Of a DNA stretch of 64,000 bases, positions 63,563 through 64,000 are shown piece after piece. The position numbers were made by a program, and so were the translations under genes. Numbering within the stretch: the stretch's first letter is position 1; each line of letters begins with the position of its first letter. This DNA comes from Roridomyces roridus. Lineage: Eukaryota > Basidiomycota > Agaricomycetes > Agaricales > Mycenaceae. The stretch lies in the NCBI GenBank assembly GCA_029378245.1, contig JARKIF010000151.1, positions 1-64,000 on the forward strand, written 5' to 3'. The notes under the pieces are model-generated. The model was not told the DNA's origin, searched no databases, and saw nothing but the letters and a program-made list of their open reading frames with translations.

Positions 63563-64000
63563 ATGGAGAATACTAGGCCACCCCTGGACGAGGATCTCTA
63601 CACTGTAATTTGATTGTCTCTTTGCCGTTCTGGTGTGGCCGATTGATTCATACAGCGGACGACCGATGACGACTTGTCGTTTATTAAAGAGCAAACCGGA
63701 ATACAGGACCCTGAGGAATTGAAGAAACACATCATCGCCGTTCAGAAGAAGGCATACGACGTATGTTCCGTCCGGTATCCAGTGTTCCAAACTTGAACCG
63801 GATCGCAGCTTCACGGGCACTACTGTATCCGTTCTTTCGGATTTACAAGGTTGGGTCTTGTCCTGGCGTTGCGGATCGGACTAACCGATACCTTCAAGGA
63901 CAAAGATATCATCTTTCCCGGTCTATCAACATGTTCTTGCTCTTGGTCGAGAACAAGAGAACGCCATCTTTCTAGATTTGGGCTGCTGTTGTGCGTGAAT
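63563..64000 (+). CDS. putative methyltransferase of secondary-metabolism type, cut by right edge
   Basis: The ATG at 63563 starts MENTRPPLDEDLYT. Short exons splice to RTTDDDLSFIKEQTGIQD and PEELKKHIIAVQKKAYD, then LHGHYCIRSFGFTRTKISSF and VYQHVLALGREQENAIFLDL followed by GCC, where a GTGCGT donor begins at about 63991. LDLGCC is the SAM-binding motif I of the fungal class I group associated with polyketide and meroterpenoid pathways; that assignment is from family pattern only. The rest lies outside the window. Confidence 0.65.

Overview
The window looks like nuclear DNA of a filamentous basidiomycete, probably an Agaricomycete. Genes are dense on both strands and most are split by many introns of about 45-65 bases with GT..AG ends and CTNA-like branch sites. 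Gene content fits this: cellobiose dehydrogenase, a GH18 chitinase with a chitin-binding domain, a basidiomycete-type P450, two KRE6/SKN1 wall-glucan proteins, MARVEL and C2H2 proteins. No tRNA, rRNA, CRISPR array or complete transposon was seen. I cannot name the species from sequence alone. Gene models were built by hand-splicing on reading frame, conserved motifs and splice sites, so small exons and some termini are uncertain.

Left part (1-10 kb): four minus-strand genes. They are an alpha/beta hydrolase cut by the left edge, a cytochrome P450, a secreted GH18 chitinase and a complete secreted cellobiose dehydrogenase. The hydrolase and the P450 share a diverged copy of the same roughly 95-bp sequence just upstream of their ATGs. 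A perfect 17-bp inverted repeat lies between the P450 and the chitinase.

Housekeeping block (11-26 kb): Spg1/Tem1 septation GTPase, geranylgeranyl diphosphate synthase, UDP-sugar:sterol glycosyltransferase, eIF3 subunit L, a small C2H2 protein, a Ypk1/Gad8-type AGC kinase, a Cid1-like nucleotidyltransferase and a MARVEL membrane protein.

Wall and RNA block (26.7-41.4 kb): a secreted GH95 alpha-L-fucosidase, an orphan membrane protein, a protein with two RNase III-like domains flanked by related TC-rich repeats, two tandem KRE6/SKN1 paralogs, and a GNAT-Mss4 fusion.

Right part (41.5-64 kb): a small secreted protein, a homeodomain factor, C2H2 factors, a Qc-SNARE, a class I glutamine amidotransferase, a secreted berberine-bridge-like FAD oxidase, a large double-RING protein, several disordered proteins, a CUE-domain ER protein with an apparent frameshift, and two divergent methyltransferases (the last cut by the right edge).

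The secreted enzymes (CDH, GH18, GH95, FAD oxidase) suggest a saprotrophic or plant-associated lifestyle. I see no convincing biosynthetic cluster. The most unusual signals are the active-plus-degenerate RNase III protein, an intron made of tandem repeats of its own exon edge in one KRE6 paralog, the duplicated promoter of the hydrolase/P450 pair, and a histidine at the expected SNARE zero-layer position.
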